A stretch of DNA of 15,566 nucleotides from Aeriscardovia sp040773385 (GCA_040773385.1 JAXGWH010000031.1:1-15566), one strand, 5' to 3'; counted from the first letter of the stretch, positions 1 through 7,444 are shown. Translations and numbers: made by a program. The notes: a model not told the origin generated them from the letters alone.

Positions 1-3000
1 GGTGGAGTCCGACAGGCAGGCGAGCATGTCGCGGGCGATGTCGGACGCATTGTCCTTGCCGCTCACGAAGCCCGTGCCGTGCGCGTCGAACACGGAGCCC
101 TTGACGTCATCGCGCAGCGCGTCGTCGAAGAAGCCGGCACCGGGCACCTTGTCGGCGTGCTGCTGGTCGGAGAGCGTCGAGGCGTCCGTGCCGGTCGGCA
201 TCGTCCAGCCCTCGCCATACATGAGGATGCCCTTGTCGATCTTGTCGAGCGAGGCGCGGACCTTTTTCATGGTGGTCTGGTCGAGCAGGCCCATGAGGTC
301 GAAGCGGAAGCCGTCGAGGTTGTAGTTCTTTGCCCAGTACGTCACCGAGTCGACGATGTACTTGCGTGCCATGCCGCGCTCGGAGGCCACGTCGTTGCCG
401 CAGCCGGAGCCGTTGGTGAGCGAGCCGTTGGCGTCGTAGCGGAAGTAGTAGCCGGGGACGGTGAGCCCGAGTGCCTGCTTGCTTGCGTCGTAGACGTGGT
501 TGTAGACCACATCCATGTTCACTCGCAGACCGGCCTCGTGCAGTCCGTTGACCATCTCCTTCATCTCGACGATGCGGGTGGCGGGGTCGGTGGCGCTGGA
601 GGCGTACCAGCCCTCGGGCACGTTGTAGTTCTTCGGGTCGTAGCCCCAGTTGTACTGCGCATCGGTGGACGGCTTGGACTCATCGATCGAGGAGAACTGG
701 TACATCGGCATGAACTGCACGTGCGTGACGCCCGACTTCTTCAGGTAGTCGAGGCCCGTGGGCAGACCGGCCTTGTTCTTCATCCCCTTCTCGATGACGC
801 CGAGGAACTTGCCACGGTTCTTCGCGGAGACCCCGGAGGTGGCGCTGTTGGTCAGATCGCGGACGGAGGTCTCGCCGATCACCGCCGCGGTCGGGCCGCC
901 TGTGAAGCTCGCCATACGCTTGAAGTCCTTGATGGACGTCTCGGACGGGGCGAGCACCACGGACCGGTCACCGTTCACCGTGGCGGCGGTGGCGTACGGG
1001 TCGGGCGACTGATTGGTCGTGCCGTCGGCGAAGTCGAGGGTGAAATCGTAGGCTGCGTCCTTCACGTCGCCGTCGAGCGTGACGGTCCACAGACCGAGCT
1101 CGCCGGCCTTCGTGCCGCGGGTCATCGCATACGACTTCTTCAGCTTCGCGTCGGCGGACGTGTCGGACTCGTAGGTGTTGAGCGTGACCTTCGCGGCGGT
1201 CGGGGCCCAGAGGCGGAACTGCGTGGACTTCTCGGAGTACTGCGGTCCGAGTTTGCCGTCGTAGTCATACTTCTTGTCGAACTCCGCCGAGCGCAGGATC
1301 GAACCCATCGTCACGGCCACCGGCTTTGTGCCGTAGCCCTTGACGAGCACCGTCAGCGCCTTGGAGGGATCGATGTCCGCCGTGGTGGTGATGGTCAGCG
1401 TCGCGCCCTTGGCGGTGACGGAGGCGACCTCCGCCCCGTCGAGGGTGACGGCGGATGCCGGGTCCGCGGCGGACAGCGGCGAGCTGAGCGTCACCGAGAT
1501 GGTGCGCATGCCCGTGGCCGTGGCCGTTGCCGAGCGGAGCTGGTGGCCGAAGTTGATGACGGAACCATTGGCGTACAGAATCGGATCATTCTTCGCGTCC
1601 CTGTTGGCGGACGCGACCCAGATCTCGGCCGTGGCGACCCCCTTTGTCGGATCTGTCAGATGGATGGCATCGGCGGGGATGGCCAGATTGTCCTGGCCGT
1701 CCTTGTCCTTCCAGGAATCACCGCCCTTGCGCAGGATGATGGTGGAGCCCCTCACACCGTCGCCGGACGCCTCAGTGTACTTGGCGATCACGCCGAAGTC
1801 ATCGTGGGAGGTGAACTTGGTGGCCGAGCCGTTGGCGGAGCTGTTCCAGTGCCACAGGTCCCAGTCGGCGTAATTGCCGTCGCTGCGGTTGTAGTGGACG
1901 ATGACGTTGAGCGTCTTGAGGGAGCTGGCGACCACCGAGGCCGGCATGTCGGTCGGCGTCTGCGACTCGTCAGCGGAGTTCGTGCCGTCAATCCAGACGG
2001 TGGCCGCGCCGTTGCTCGCGTCGAGCATGCGGTTGCCGCCGAACTTGTCCCACTTGTCGGTGGTGACGATCAGGCCGAGCTTGCCCTTCTCATAGGCGCC
2101 CGGCAGATCGAGCTTGACGACCTTGCCCCACGAATCGGTGCCGGTGAACGCGTGGTGCGCGCCGGCGAGGTCGCCGCCGTCCTTCTTTGTGCCCCACACG
2201 TACACGCCGCGGTTGTCGTTGGCATCCTTCGGCTTGTAGTGCACGGTGAGCGTGGTGGTCGGCTTGTAGGCGACCGGGCACGGGTTGCCCAGGCTCGACT
2301 GGTGGTCCTTGACGGTCACGAACGGGCCGGAGAGCGTGTAGTTCGTCGAGTCAGAGCCGTTGAGATAGTCCCAGTTGTTGTTGCCGTCGTTGAAGACGGC
2401 CTCGATGGAGGTCGCGTGCTGGTTGTCGACGTCGAACTTGACGTAGCCGTCGCAGGCGGGCTGCATCTGCTTGCCCGGCGCGGTGGTCCAGGTGCCGTTG
2501 ACGCCGTAATCGATGTAGGCGGTCTTCTGGCCCTCCGGCAGCTTGTAGTAGACGGTGGTCGTGCCATCGGCCTGGCCGTTGTCGGGGACGGAGACCTTGT
2601 AGTCAGGATCGCTCGGGTCGGACTTCTGCGTGCCCGTCCAGGCGCCCCTCGTCGCGCCGGCATAGATCGCGAGCGCGGTCTGCGGCTCGATGGTGGCCTC
2701 GATCTTGCCGCCGCTGACGGTGACGGTCTTCGAGCAGTCGCCGGCGGAGTAAACGTCGCAGTATTGGCCGTCGGGCAGCTGGGTGGTGAGCGTCACCTTT
2801 GTGGCGGTGGCGTTGTTGTTGAGGGCGAAGGTGCCCTTGTTGCCGCGGTTGAAGGCGATGACGCCGCTGGTGGGGTTCTGCCAGTCGGCGACCTTCGTGC
2901 CGGAGACGGCGTTGTGGAAGCCGACCATGCCGCGCACGCTGGTCCAGCGCTGCAGGCAGGTCCAGCCGGTCTTGTTCTCCTTCGTCTGGCAGACGGTGTC

Positions 3001-4239
3001 CGGCACTTTCGTGTCGGTGGCGCCGGGGGCGCCGTTGTCGTTGGTCTTGCCGTAGTCGAAGTCGTAGCCGGAGTAGATGCGTGCCTGGCCGTAATTATCG
3101 GCGAGGGTGAAGGCGTTGGCCATCTCGTATTGGCGTCCGTCGCGGGTGCTGAGCGTGGAGTCGCCGCGCTCGGTGTCCCAGTTGGTCACGAACGCGTCCG
3201 CGTGAGCGGAGTCGACGCTGGTGTGCGAGTCGGGGTCGACGGCGAGGTTCCTGAGGTTGGCCACGTCGCCCTTGAATGCCTGGCGCAGCTGGTAGGCGAA
3301 GGAGAACTCCGTCACGCGGCCGGTCTTGTAGTAGTACTTCGGCTGCAGGGCCTCGGCCTCGCCGCCGTTGTCCACGACCTCCTGGGTCCAGGGGATCTGG
3401 TCGATCGGGACGTTGACCTTGCTGGAGAGCTTCTGCTTGATGGCGAGGAGGTCGGCGGGGTCCATGTGCTTGGAGGCATCCGTGCGGAAGCCGGACACGC
3501 CCATGTTCCAGAGCTTTGCCAGGTAGTCGGCCTCTTTCTCGCGCACCGGGTCGGACTCGGTCTTGAGATCGCGCAGACGGCTGACGCGGCAGGTGCGTAC
3601 CTCGGTGGCGTTCGTGTAGTCGCCGATGTTCTTGGTGCAGTCATGGAAGTCGGAGGAGGTGTACGGCACGGCCGGGTAGTCCTCGGAATGGCTGTCCGTG
3701 GAGTCGTTGTCGGTCGTGTAGGAGGAGCCGGCGACGCCCTGGACGGTCTTGCCCTTGGTGCTGGCGGCCATGTCGTTGAGGGTGGCGTCGACGATCACGC
3801 CGACACCCGCCACCTTGCAGGCCTGCACCATATTCTTGAACTCGGCCTCGGTGCCTTCCTTGGAGTCGAACTTGTAGGAGACCGGCTGGTAGCTGGTCCA
3901 CCACTGCGAGCCCTTGATGGACTCCTGCGGCGGCGAGACCTCCACGTAGCCGATGCCCTCAGGCCCGTAGGTCTGGGCGCACTCCTTCGCCACCGAGTTC
4001 CAGTTCTCCTGGAAGGCGATGGCGATGACATCCTTGCCGGCCTTCGCATTGGCGGCGTCGTTGGCGCCGGCACTCTGGCTCGACGCACCCTGCGCGCCCG
4101 AGGCGCCCGTCGTGTCGGCCATGGCCGTGGCGGGTGCGACGAACGCCGGTGCGGCGAGCAGCGCCGCGCCGGTCAACCATGCCGAGACGGTGCGCCACCA
4201 CTTTCTGCCAACGTTTCCATGAGTATGCGGTCTACCCAT
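1..4239 (-). CDS. apuB: Secreted bifunctional amylopullulanase (alpha-amylase + type I pullulanase), C-terminus cut by window edge
   Basis: Extracellular enzyme expected to hydrolyse alpha-1,4 bonds with its N-terminal half and alpha-1,6 branches with its C-terminal half in starch, glycogen or pullulan. 1413 codons are visible; the frame is open at base 1. The ATG at 4239 is preceded by GGAGAGGG. Residues 1-40 form a signal peptide (KWWR, hydrophobic core, cleavage probably after ATAMA). The first GH13 barrel (about 60-530, animal/Streptomyces-like) keeps nucleophile D254 (GFRTDASKH), acid/base E287 (WTQEVVDNGG) and D355 (NWDTERGD). The usual histidines of regions I and IV are D156 and W354. 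Then follow a CBM25-like module (about 550-640, with W584 and NNNWDY near 623), two CBM41/PUD-like modules (about 655-760 and 775-890), a linking beta domain, CBM48 (FRLWAPTAAKV near 1009) and a GH13_14 pullulanase: YNWGYDP near 1195, DVVYNHV near 1243, D1314 (GFRFDLMG), E1343 (GEGW). The last catalytic Asp and any cell-wall anchor lie beyond the edge. Known ApuB enzymes of bifidobacteria share this double-GH13 plan. Confidence 0.93.
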   Translation of the reverse strand, partial: MGRPHTHGNVGRKWWRTVSAWLTGAALLAAPAFVAPATAMADTTGASGAQGASSQSAGANDAANAKAGKDVIAIAFQENWNSVAKECAQTYGPEGIGYVEVSPPQESIKGSQWWTSYQPVSYKFDSKEGTEAEFKNMVQACKVAGVGVIVDATLNDMAASTKGKTVQGVAGSSYTTDNDSTDSHSEDYPAVPYTSSDFHDCTKNIGDYTNATEVRTCRVSRLRDLKTESDPVREKEADYLAKLWNMGVSGFRTDASKHMDPADLLAIKQKLSSKVNVPIDQIPWTQEVVDNGGEAEALQPKYYYKTGRVTEFSFAYQLRQAFKGDVANLRNLAVDPDSHTSVDSAHADAFVTNWDTERGDSTLSTRDGRQYEMANAFTLADNYGQARIYSGYDFDYGKTNDNGAPGATDTKVPDTVCQTKENKTGWTCLQRWTSVRGMVGFHNAVSGTKVADWQNPTSGVIAFNRGNKGTFALNNNATATKVTLTTQLPDGQYCDVYSAGDCSKTVTVSGGKIEATIEPQTALAIYAGATRGAWTGTQKSDPSDPDYKVSVPDNGQADGTTTVYYKLPEGQKTAYIDYGVNGTWTTAPGKQMQPACDGYVKFDVDNQHATSIEAVFNDGNNNWDYLNGSDSTNYTLSGPFVTVKDHQSSLGNPCPVAYKPTTTLTVHYKPKDANDNRGVYVWGTKKDGGDLAGAHHAFTGTDSWGKVVKLDLPGAYEKGKLGLIVTTDKWDKFGGNRMLDASNGAATVWIDGTNSADESQTPTDMPASVVASSLKTLNVIVHYNRSDGNYADWDLWHWNSSANGSATKFTSHDDFGVIAKYTEASGDGVRGSTIILRKGGDSWKDKDGQDNLAIPADAIHLTDPTKGVATAEIWVASANRDAKNDPILYANGSVINFGHQLRSATATATGMRTISVTLSSPLSAADPASAVTLDGAEVASVTAKGATLTITTTADIDPSKALTVLVKGYGTKPVAVTMGSILRSAEFDKKYDYDGKLGPQYSEKSTQFRLWAPTAAKVTLNTYESDTSADAKLKKSYAMTRGTKAGELGLWTVTLDGDVKDAAYDFTLDFADGTTNQSPDPYATAATVNGDRSVVLAPSETSIKDFKRMASFTGGPTAAVIGETSVRDLTNSATSGVSAKNRGKFLGVIEKGMKNKAGLPTGLDYLKKSGVTHVQFMPMYQFSSIDESKPSTDAQYNWGYDPKNYNVPEGWYASSATDPATRIVEMKEMVNGLHEAGLRVNMDVVYNHVYDASKQALGLTVPGYYFRYDANGSLTNGSGCGNDVASERGMARKYIVDSVTYWAKNYNLDGFRFDLMGLLDQTTMKKVRASLDKIDKGILMYGEGWTMPTGTDASTLSDQQHADKVPGAGFFDDALRDDVKGSVFDAHGTGFVSGKDNASDIARDMLACLSDST

Positions 4240-4285
4240 CAAAACCCTCTCCGTTGAGTTTGCGACACCCCGCGAAAACTTGCCA

Positions 4286-4299
4286 TTTCAACGTTGAAA
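4286..4299. promoter_or_regulatory. Perfect 14-base palindrome, likely LacI-family (MalR-like) operator
   Basis: TTTCAACGTTGAAA is a perfect palindrome with a central CG, as is typical of LacI-family operators. It lies about 50 bases upstream of the amylopullulanase ATG and downstream of the predicted promoter, so a bound repressor would block elongation. Maltose/starch genes of bifidobacteria are commonly controlled by LacI-family regulators; that link is inferred here, because no regulator gene is in the window. Confidence 0.55.
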
Positions 4300-4331
4300 A
4301 CGGCTTTTGGGGCATCATCCTTCGATATTTC

Positions 4332-4360
4332 ACTCTAGGCAAGGGTGACAGCGTTTGCAA
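4332..4360 (-). promoter_or_regulatory. Probable sigma-70-type promoter of the amylopullulanase gene
   Basis: On the minus strand TTGCAA (4360-4355) and TAGAGT (4337-4332) are spaced 17 bases apart. Each matches 4 of 6 consensus positions. Transcription would start near 4325, leaving a leader of about 86 bases before the ATG at 4239. The -35 lies within TTTGCAAACG, which itself resembles a LacI-family half-site. Confidence 0.45.
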
Positions 4361-4445
4361 ATATCAGCCGCGAGGGCGTCTCCCGTCTGCCCTGCCCGGG
4401 CGTTCCGCACTCGGAAGGACACAGACGGAATGGGTGGATCAGGCG

Positions 4446-4459
4446 CACCCGGCCGGGTG
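4446..4459. repeat. Perfect GC-only-core palindrome
   Basis: CACCCGGCCGGGTG is a perfect 14-base inverted repeat in the non-coding stretch upstream of the amylopullulanase promoter. It has no flanking T-run, so it is not a convincing terminator. Function is unknown. Confidence 0.5.
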
Positions 4460-4476
4460 GGCCGCACGACGTCCGA

Positions 4477-4486
4477 GGGGGGGGGG
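4477..4486. repeat. G10 homopolymer tract
   Basis: Ten consecutive G (plus strand) lie in the intergenic stretch about 240 bases upstream of the amylopullulanase ATG. Such tracts are prone to slippage. It lies in no gene I can support, so any effect would be on transcription, or it may simply be a site of variable sequence quality. Confidence 0.75.
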
Positions 4487-4613
4487 AGACGGACGACAGA
4501 GAATGAGGGGGATCGCATGAGCAGATCAAGGCAAAGAAACCCGCCCTGCCCCGCCAGAATATTCAGCATCCGGAAAGCAAGACGGGTCACAATGCAGAAT
4601 GATCCAATCCCCC

Positions 4614-4682
4614 ACTGCAGAGATTTCCAGACCTCTACTACATAAATTTCCGGACTCCTACTGCATAAATTTCCGCAGCAGT
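4614..4682. repeat. Three tandem imperfect 23-base repeats
   Basis: Three abutting units at 4614-4636, 4637-4659 and 4660-4682 have a constant 23-base period. Each begins ACT(G/A)CA and carries an (A/G)ATTTCC core at the same offset; units 2 and 3 share CATAAATTTCCG exactly. The array is AT-richer than its surroundings and lies 60 bases from the 3' end of the 90-residue gene. It could be a regulator-binding array, a recombination site or an element remnant; none can be chosen from sequence alone. Confidence 0.8.
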
Positions 4683-4741
4683 CAAACAGACGGTTGCAGC
4701 CCTCCCCCGGCTCCCGATCGGGCGCGATCAGCCCGGACGGA

Positions 4742-5014
4742 TCAGTGACGGATCTTGCCCTCGCGCTTGCGGGCGACCTCCTCGAGGTGCGCCTGCTTGC
4801 GCTCCTCTTGCGCGGCGTAGCGCTCGTCCTTCTCCTTGGCCAGGCGCTTCTTCGCCTCGTCGACGGACTCGCCGTCCTTGGTCAGGTAGCGGTCGACGAA
4901 CGAGTCCTCGACCTTGCCGAAGCCTTTGGTCACCGTGTCGCTCATCTTGGTGAAGCCGCCCGTCACACTGTCGGCGATCTTCTTGTTCGCGTTCACCAGT
5001 TTTGATTTCGCCAT
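4742..5014 (-). CDS. Small protein with 11-residue amphipathic repeats, function unknown
   Basis: Ninety residues starting MAKSKLVNANKK. The ATG at 5014 is chosen because AAAGGA sits 7 bases before it; an in-frame codon at 5029 would extend the protein but bury the ribosome site. Residues 14-46 fall into three consecutive 11-residue units: ADSVTGGFTKM, SDTVTKGFGKV and EDSFVDRYLTK. Hydrophobic residues recur every 3-4 positions with Gly and Lys between them, a pattern of amphipathic helices that lie on membranes. The rest (DEAKKRLAKEKDERY onward) is a charged helix or coiled coil. There is no signal peptide and no transmembrane segment. Related short proteins occur in other Gram-positive bacteria as uncharacterised proteins. 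It is transcribed alone; its upstream neighbour is a pseudogene remnant. Confidence 0.85.
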   Translation of the reverse strand: MAKSKLVNANKKIADSVTGGFTKMSDTVTKGFGKVEDSFVDRYLTKDGESVDEAKKRLAKEKDERYAAQEERKQAHLEEVARKREGKIRH

Positions 5015-5130
5015 GAGGGTTCCTTTCACCCGGCGTTGCCACGGTCACGCGCTCGGGCGGTGACACGACCCGGATTTTTCTGGGTGAGTACAGCCTGTAT
5101 ATCCCCCTGACATCGGCTTCATTGTGCGGA

Positions 5131-5751
5131 TCAGCCCGCCAAAGCCGTCCGCCGCCTGTCGCCGCGCAGGAAACCCAGAGAAAGCAGGAAGGCGACGGCT
5201 CCCATAAACGTGATGCCGATCACCTGCACACGGTAGTTCGCCAGGCTCGACGCCAGGCCGGAGACGACGGAGAGCACGGCGATACCCACCACGCCGCCGA
5301 TCTGCAGCATGACGTTGATAAGACCGGAGGCGATGCCGCCCAGCGTCTCCGGCAGCCCGTCGACGGCGATGTTCGTCACCGGGCTGAGCACCAGCCCGTA
5401 GCCGATAAGGACCATCGGCAGCGCGACGCTGGTCCAGTACCCGTTTTGCCGGCCGTCCATCAGCAGCATTCCCGCGAAGCCCGCGGTGGCGATGAGCAGT
5501 CCCACGATGAGGATCCGCTCCTGCGAGAACCGGCGCATGAAGGAGCCGACCTGCCGGGCGGCGAGGAAGTTGACGAGCGTCATCGGCAGGAACGAGACAC
5601 CCACGACCAGCGGTGTCCAGTGATAGACGGCCTGGAGGAAGCGCGGAGTGAAGAACCAGAATGCCGTGATGGCCGCCGAGTAGACGAAGCGGATCGCATA
5701 AGCGTTCACGCGCGCCGGGTCGGAGAACAGCCCGGCCGGCAGCAGCGGGTG
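5131..5751 (-). pseudogene. 3' half of an MFS (DHA2-type) drug-efflux transporter, 5' half missing
   Basis: About 207 codons remain, reading HPLLPAGLFSDPARV to GDRRRTALAG and the stop at 5131-5133. They hold roughly six hydrophobic segments (starting VNAYAIRF, PLVVGVSF, RILIVGLL, YWTSVALP, GGIASGLI, VQVIGITF), which matches the C-terminal half of a 12-14-segment major facilitator pump. HPLL...LF is the usual start of the second half in the DHA2 family. Upstream of about 5751 the frame runs into DNA that codes on the other strand for a LysR domain, so no start codon, ribosome site or N-terminal half exists. The minus frame stays open to 6177, but that part is antisense to the LysR remnant. It is very unlikely to make a working pump. 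Confidence 0.85.
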
Positions 5752-5760
5752 GTCCGTATC
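5745..5760. other. Probable deletion junction joining MFS and LysR remnants
   Basis: Recognisable MFS coding sequence (minus) ends and recognisable LysR effector-domain sequence (plus, VRIGTSALNP) begins within the same few bases. In an intact divergent LysR/efflux pair these points would be separated by the LysR DNA-binding domain, the shared promoter and the front half of the pump, about 1.0-1.5 kb in a typical pair. All of that is absent, and no insertion sequence is left at the joint. Confidence 0.7.
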
Positions 5761-6393
5761 GGCACGTCCGCGCTCAACCCCGCGGGCCGGCTCGGCTGGC
5801 TCTGGTCGGCCGTCCTCGCGCTCCTGCCCGGCTATCGTGTGCAATACGTACCGCTTGAGTCGACGGATTATGGTTTCCCCGACCAGTACCGGCATCTGGG
5901 CGAAAATGTGGATATCCTGTACGGTCCTTCCGGGTTCGTGACGACGGCGGATCTGGTCGACTTCGAGCAGATAGGCGTCTACCGGTTCACCCTCGCGCTG
6001 CACCGCGGTGACCCGCTCGCAGGGAAAGAGGAGATCCCACCATCCGATCTTTCCGGCCGGACGGTCTGGATGATGGATGACCGTCCGGCCCCGGGCACCA
6101 TCCCGGTGATCGACCGGGTGCGTGATGAGCTGCGCGCGCAGGCACCGGGGATCCGTCTTCGGCCGACCGACCCGCATTACACCATCGAGACGTTCAACCG
6201 TTTCGCCGCCACAGAGAACGGCGACTGCCTGCTCTCATTGGAATGCTGGGATCACGCCCTGCCCGGCCTCCTGGCCTGGCCGCTCGCCGTCACCGAGACG
6301 ATGCCTTACGGGCTGCTGTTCCCCCGACACCCGAACGCGCGGCTCGGGGCTTTCATCAGCACGGTGCGGAAGGTCGTCGCCGCGCACCGGTGA
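5752..6393 (+). pseudogene. LysR-type regulator effector-binding domain, DNA-binding N-terminus missing
   Basis: About 213 codons from VRIGTSALNPAGRLG to the TGA at 6391-6393. The sequence matches a LysR substrate-binding domain: the first strand RIGTSA, then the NVDILYGP and IGVYRFTLALHRGDPLA segments with the usual lobe-crossing layout, and a C-terminal helix FISTVRKVVAAHR. Full LysR regulators are about 300 residues; the missing 85-90 residues are the winged helix-turn-helix and linker helix. No start codon or ribosome site lies at the joint. Without the DNA-binding domain it cannot act as a normal regulator. It was probably the divergent partner of the neighbouring MFS pump. Confidence 0.82.
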
Positions 6394-6602
6394 TCCGCCG
6401 GTATCCGCGATGCAGCGCGGCAGGAATCCCGATGGATCCTGTTTCTTTCTCCCGCGCCCCTACCGGTACCATCTGCGACGCGACACGCCCGAAACGGTTA
6501 CCGTATCGTTTTTCCTGTCTCGGGCTTCACCGGACAGTAGCGCCGCAATCGGCACGAGAAAGCCATTATCGGCATATTTATCACAACTGTTCAGGGTAAT
6601 AA
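6394..6602. other. Non-coding stretch after the LysR remnant
   Basis: No convincing gene on either strand. A small palindrome, ACGGTTACCGT (6494-6504), is followed by ATCGTTTTT; it is a weak candidate for a terminator or operator. The 3' part becomes AT-rich as it enters the promoter of the SPW gene. Confidence 0.5.
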
Positions 6603-6624
6603 ATCGTCATACACAACTGACGAT
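6603..6624. promoter_or_regulatory. Dyad operator overlapping the -35 of the SPW gene
   Basis: ATCGTCA (6603-6609) and TGACGAT (6618-6624) are perfect 7-base inverted arms around an 8-base spacer. The right arm covers the predicted -35. The size and position fit a dimeric repressor site. No regulator is assigned; the TetR gene 740 bases downstream is only a positional candidate. Confidence 0.55.
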
Positions 6625-6646
6625 ACGTATTTCGTAGTGCTATTCT
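6617..6646 (+). promoter_or_regulatory. Probable promoter of the SPW-repeat membrane protein
   Basis: CTGACG (6617-6622) and TATTCT (6641-6646) are spaced 18 bases apart, about 50 bases before the ATG at 6695. An ATACGTAT palindrome (6623-6630) lies in the spacer and CTACG-N5-CGTAG (6658-6672) lies just after the start point. Confidence 0.45.
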
Positions 6647-6694
6647 GATCTCAGTCGCTACGATGACCGTAGTGTTTGATGAAAGGACTTCGTT

Positions 6695-7051
6695 ATGGCA
6701 GCAGATTCATCGACAAAGGATGATCTCAAGTGGAAGACCTGGCAGGACTGGGTCAGCCTCGTGGCGGGCGTGCTGCTCGCCATCACCCCGGCCTGGGCGG
6801 CCTATGGCAACGGCGCCGGCAAGACCTGGGCCATCATCGGCGGCATCGTGGTGGCGTGCGTCGCCCTCTGGTCGCTCGCCACCGGTGCCTCGCAGGCCTC
6901 CGAGTGGACGCAGATCGTCATCGACGTCATCGTCTTCATCCTGCCGTGGTGCGTGGGCGCTGCTTCTGTTGCCGGCGGCTGGTGGATGTGGATCCTCGCC
7001 GTCATCACGCTCATCATGGCCATCTGGTCAATGCAGGCCCACAAGGAGTGA
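6695..7051 (+). CDS. SPW-repeat integral membrane protein
   Basis: 118 residues with four hydrophobic segments: WVSLVAGVLLAITPAW, TWAIIGGIVVACVALWSL, IVIDVIVFILPWCVG and WMWILAVITLIMAIWSM. The first and third segments carry the WxxLVxG...(S/T)PxW and LPWCVG patterns of the SPW repeat family, each followed by a companion helix, so the protein is two copies of one two-helix unit. The N-terminus (ADSSTKDDLKWK) is polar and has no signal peptide. GAAAGGA lies 7 bases before the ATG. The family is widespread in actinobacteria and other bacteria and has no established biochemical function. It stands alone with its own promoter and a good terminator. Confidence 0.88.
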   Translation: MAADSSTKDDLKWKTWQDWVSLVAGVLLAITPAWAAYGNGAGKTWAIIGGIVVACVALWSLATGASQASEWTQIVIDVIVFILPWCVGAASVAGGWWMWILAVITLIMAIWSMQAHKE

Positions 7052-7444
7052 GCCGACTCTGTTCGTGAGTCCGGTTCACGGGCTCTCCATGGTCACGGGA
7101 TCACGCTCTCTTCTCTCCCAAACAACGTGACAGAATGACCAGTGTGGCCGCGGGCGATCTCGTCCGCGGCTTTTTCTTTCCCGATGGTTCCCGGTCGACC
7201 GACATCCACGGGCAGCCGGAAATCACGAGCGGGCACAACGGGCAGGAACCACAACCAGGTGTGACACACGCAAGCCGTACCCTGGGACGCACGGATCCCG
7301 CTCCCGATGTGTGCACAATCCGTAGCGGTATCGCCCACGGCAAAGGGCTCCCCCGCCGGCGACCATATGATGAATGAGGCGTGGCACAGCAGGACAGCCG
7401 GGACGGTGCGATACGGCGTCCGGCATGGTGGAAGGCGGCAAAAG
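7052..7444. other. Intergenic stretch between SPW gene and tetR
   Basis: Holds the terminator at 7147-7180 and, before it, a 7-base hairpin without T-run (GAGTCCG-N5-CGGGCTC, 7067-7085). From 7181 to 7444 I see no gene. The tetR frame is open back to 7307, but that part lacks a ribosome site and family similarity. The tetR promoter must lie here, but no clear -35/-10 pair stands out. Confidence 0.5.
7147..7180 (+). terminator. Intrinsic terminator after the SPW gene
   Basis: GCCGCGG (7147-7153) pairs with CCGCGGC (7164-7170). The stem continues inward through a wobble pair and CGA/TCG, and is followed by TTTTTCTTT. It lies about 95 bases after the SPW stop codon. Confidence 0.85.

Noticed and set aside
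79..4257. A 1392-codon open frame on the plus strand opposite the amylopullulanase
   Set aside because: It is the mirror of a high-GC gene with strong third-position bias. Its product is Gly/Val/Arg/His-rich without family features, while the minus frame holds clear GH13 motifs.
4355..4645. A 96-codon plus-strand frame through the G10 tract as a phase-variable gene
   Set aside because: No convincing ribosome site or protein-like composition; the frame crosses the palindrome and part of the 23-base repeats.
4614..4682. The 23-base repeats as a CRISPR array
   Set aside because: The units abut directly, without spacers, and no cas gene is near.
5122..5751. Open plus frame in front of the LysR domain that would give it a 423-residue product
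   Set aside because: This part is antisense to the MFS remnant and reads as charged low-complexity protein; no LysR DNA-binding domain is encoded.
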